Part shown: in pieces, positions 62,947-64,000 of the stretch
Layout of the letters: every line of letters starts with the position of its first letter
Position numbering within the stretch: the stretch's first letter is position 1
Source: Phycisphaerales bacterium
Lineage (GTDB): Bacteria > Planctomycetota > Phycisphaerae > Phycisphaerales > UBA1924
Reading direction: 5' to 3'
Length of the DNA: 64,000 bases
NCBI GenBank assembly: GCA_029260495.1
Contig: JAJDDD010000019.1
Span: 1 to 64,000 of the forward strand
Translations under genes and position numbers: made by a program
Notes under the pieces: generated by a model
What the model was told of the DNA's origin: nothing
The model's input: the letters and a program-made list of their open reading frames with translations, nothing else
The model's database searches: none

Positions 62947-63660
62947 ATGACAAGTCAGAATGTTCTGATCGTCGAGGATGAGCTGGATATTGCGAGGCTG
63001 ATTGCGTTCCATCTGGATCGCGATGGGTTGGCGTCGACTATTGCGCCAACGGGGAAGGGAGCGCTTGATGAGATGGAGCGGCGAACGCCTGATTTGGTGG
63101 TGCTGGACATCATGCTGCCGGATATTGACGGGTTGACGATCTGCCGGACGATTCGGCGGAATCAATCCTTGCAGAATGTGCCGATCATTATGGTGACTGC
63201 GAAGGGTGAGGAGTCGGACATTGTTGTGGGGCTTGAGCTCGGGGCAGATGACTATGTGACGAAGCCTTTTAGTCCGCAGGTGCTGGTGGCGCGGGTTCGT
63301 GCGGCGCTGCGGCGGCGCGAGCGAGCGAGTCTGGAGGAGAGCCATCACCTGAGCCTGCTGAACGGTGAACTTCGTATTGACGACTCCCGGCACAGTGTTG
63401 AGGTTGGCGGCGAACTGGTGACGTTGACGCTGACGGAGTATCGCTTGCTGCACTTTCTTGCCAAGCGTCCCGGCGTGGTGCGGACGCGGGATCAGATTGT
63501 GGATGCGGTGCACGGCGCGGGAACGGTGCTTTCGAGTCGGGCGGTGGATGTGCATGTGGCGGCGCTGCGGCGAAAGCTTGGCGAGTTGGGCCCGCTGGTT
63601 GAGACGGTGCGAGGCGTGGGGTACCGGCTGGCGGAATCATGGGATGTGGCGTCTTCGTGA
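62947..63660 (+). CDS. phoB: Response regulator, OmpR/PhoB family
   Basis: A 237-residue transcription regulator. The receiver has the acidic pair in IVEDELD, the phosphorylated Asp in VVLDIMLPD (about 54), the Thr in MVTAKGE, and Lys in YVTKPFSP. The winged-helix domain from about 125 on includes LTLTEYRLLHFLAKRPG and VDVHVAALRRKL ... VRGVGYRL. The neighbouring phoU favours PhoB. A GTG six bases earlier is an alternative start. The kinase gene begins 37 bases downstream. Confidence 0.9.
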   Translation: MTSQNVLIVEDELDIARLIAFHLDRDGLASTIAPTGKGALDEMERRTPDLVVLDIMLPDIDGLTICRTIRRNQSLQNVPIIMVTAKGEESDIVVGLELGADDYVTKPFSPQVLVARVRAALRRRERASLEESHHLSLLNGELRIDDSRHSVEVGGELVTLTLTEYRLLHFLAKRPGVVRTRDQIVDAVHGAGTVLSSRAVDVHVAALRRKLGELGPLVETVRGVGYRLAESWDVASS

Positions 63661-63696
63661 GCTGGCGTGCGCCGAGCGTTGAGTTGACAACGTAGA

Positions 63697-64000
63697 ATGC
63701 ACGGGATGCGGGCACGCACACGGTTTCGCACATGGTTGTTGGTTTGGCTGACGCCACTGCAGTTCGTGGTCATGGTTGTCGCTGGGCTGACGCTGACAAA
63801 CTGGCATGTGGCAGAGAGCGAGCGAAGCGTTCGGCGGAATGCAGAGCGGGTGGCGACTGAGATTGCTGGCCGTATTGCGGCTCTTCCCGGAGGCAATTTC
63901 GACATCGACGAAGATCGACAGCGTCTGGTGGAAGGGTTGGCGCTGGAGGCGTGGGCGGAGGTTATCGATCCGGATTCTGACGCGGCGCTGATCTGGCCGG
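63697..64000 (+). CDS. Sensor histidine kinase, N-terminal part (cut by window edge)
   Basis: About 101 codons are visible before the window ends. The sequence starts with a basic MRARTRFR, then a membrane segment (WLLVWLTPLQFVVMVVAGLTL), followed by a charged extracytoplasmic region. That layout and the response regulator directly upstream identify it as the partner kinase, probably PhoR-like, although the kinase domain itself is outside the window. ATGs at 63697 and 63706 are both possible. Confidence 0.75.
   Translation, partial: MHGMRARTRFRTWLLVWLTPLQFVVMVVAGLTLTNWHVAESERSVRRNAERVATEIAGRIAALPGGNFDIDEDRQRLVEGLALEAWAEVIDPDSDAALIWP

Noticed and set aside
62314-63555. Minus-strand open frame of 413 codons opposite the PhoB-type gene
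   Set aside because: It spans two unrelated genes, is low in complexity, and is antisense to a response regulator with complete motifs.
1-64000. CRISPR arrays or insertion sequences
   Set aside because: No regularly spaced repeats, cas genes or transposase genes were seen on either strand.

Overview
The window looks like chromosomal DNA of a planctomycete, most likely from the Phycisphaerae. The coding regions are GC-rich. Five secreted proteins end in a paired EF-hand/dockerin-like tail (pattern D-x-N-G-D-G ... L-L-G-x-W-G) only a few residues from the C-terminus. Two membrane proteins carry a CPxC/CPECG zinc ribbon, and there is a eukaryote-like UDP-sugar pyrophosphorylase. The taxonomic placement is inferred from these traits, not from a marker-gene search.

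Layout. 0-9.7 kb: a fragment of a second RluA-type gene, a small orphan gene, an RluA-type pseudouridine synthase, queF, the rplM-rpsI ribosomal unit with a promoter and structured leader, an HD-GYP phosphohydrolase, a secreted FG-GAP/UnbV protein, an Hsp70 paralogue and a DUF3179 protein. 9.8-22 kb: mostly envelope and export genes (amidohydrolase, lipoprotein amidase, several large secreted proteins, a phosphatase-like protein that has lost its metal ligands) plus the ada repair gene and a methyltransferase. 22.3-27.6 kb: a compact cassette of phage-like head genes (portal, capsid and five small genes) with no terminase, protease, tail, integrase or attachment sites, in host-like DNA between ordinary chromosomal genes. 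27.6-41 kb: murJ, a glycogen/maltodextrin phosphorylase, rnhA, thyX, a three-gene polyamine operon (speD, deoxyhypusine-synthase-like, agmatinase-like), tRNA-Ser(UGA) and a large membrane TPR protein. 41-54.3 kb: holB, an amidohydrolase and hydroxyacid dehydrogenase pair, a dockerin-tailed protein, an alpha/beta hydrolase, fumarylacetoacetase with a conserved-looking partner, an HhH-GPD glycosylase with a glutamine amidotransferase-like protein, an AT-rich PIN-like gene, and a molybdopterin oxidoreductase. 54.6-64 kb: a small gene and mobA downstream of the oxidoreductase, an AT-rich HNH nuclease gene, a zinc-ribbon membrane protein, an operon of UDP-sugar pyrophosphorylase, SDR and aldehyde dehydrogenase, then phoU, a SpoIIAA-like protein, a PhoB-type regulator and the start of its sensor kinase.

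Functional groupings. speD, the DHS-like gene and speB overlap or nearly touch and form a polyamine pathway. The oxidoreductase, the 113-aa gene and mobA overlap stop-to-start and form a molybdenum unit. Fumarylacetoacetase and its upstream partner share an ATGA junction. phoU, the PhoB-type regulator and the kinase suggest phosphate sensing. The most unusual elements are the terminase-less capsid cassette, the apparently dead phosphatase, the dockerin-tailed enzyme-like protein of no recognised family, two AT-rich nuclease-like orphans, and a base-composition switch that falls inside the oxidoreductase gene.
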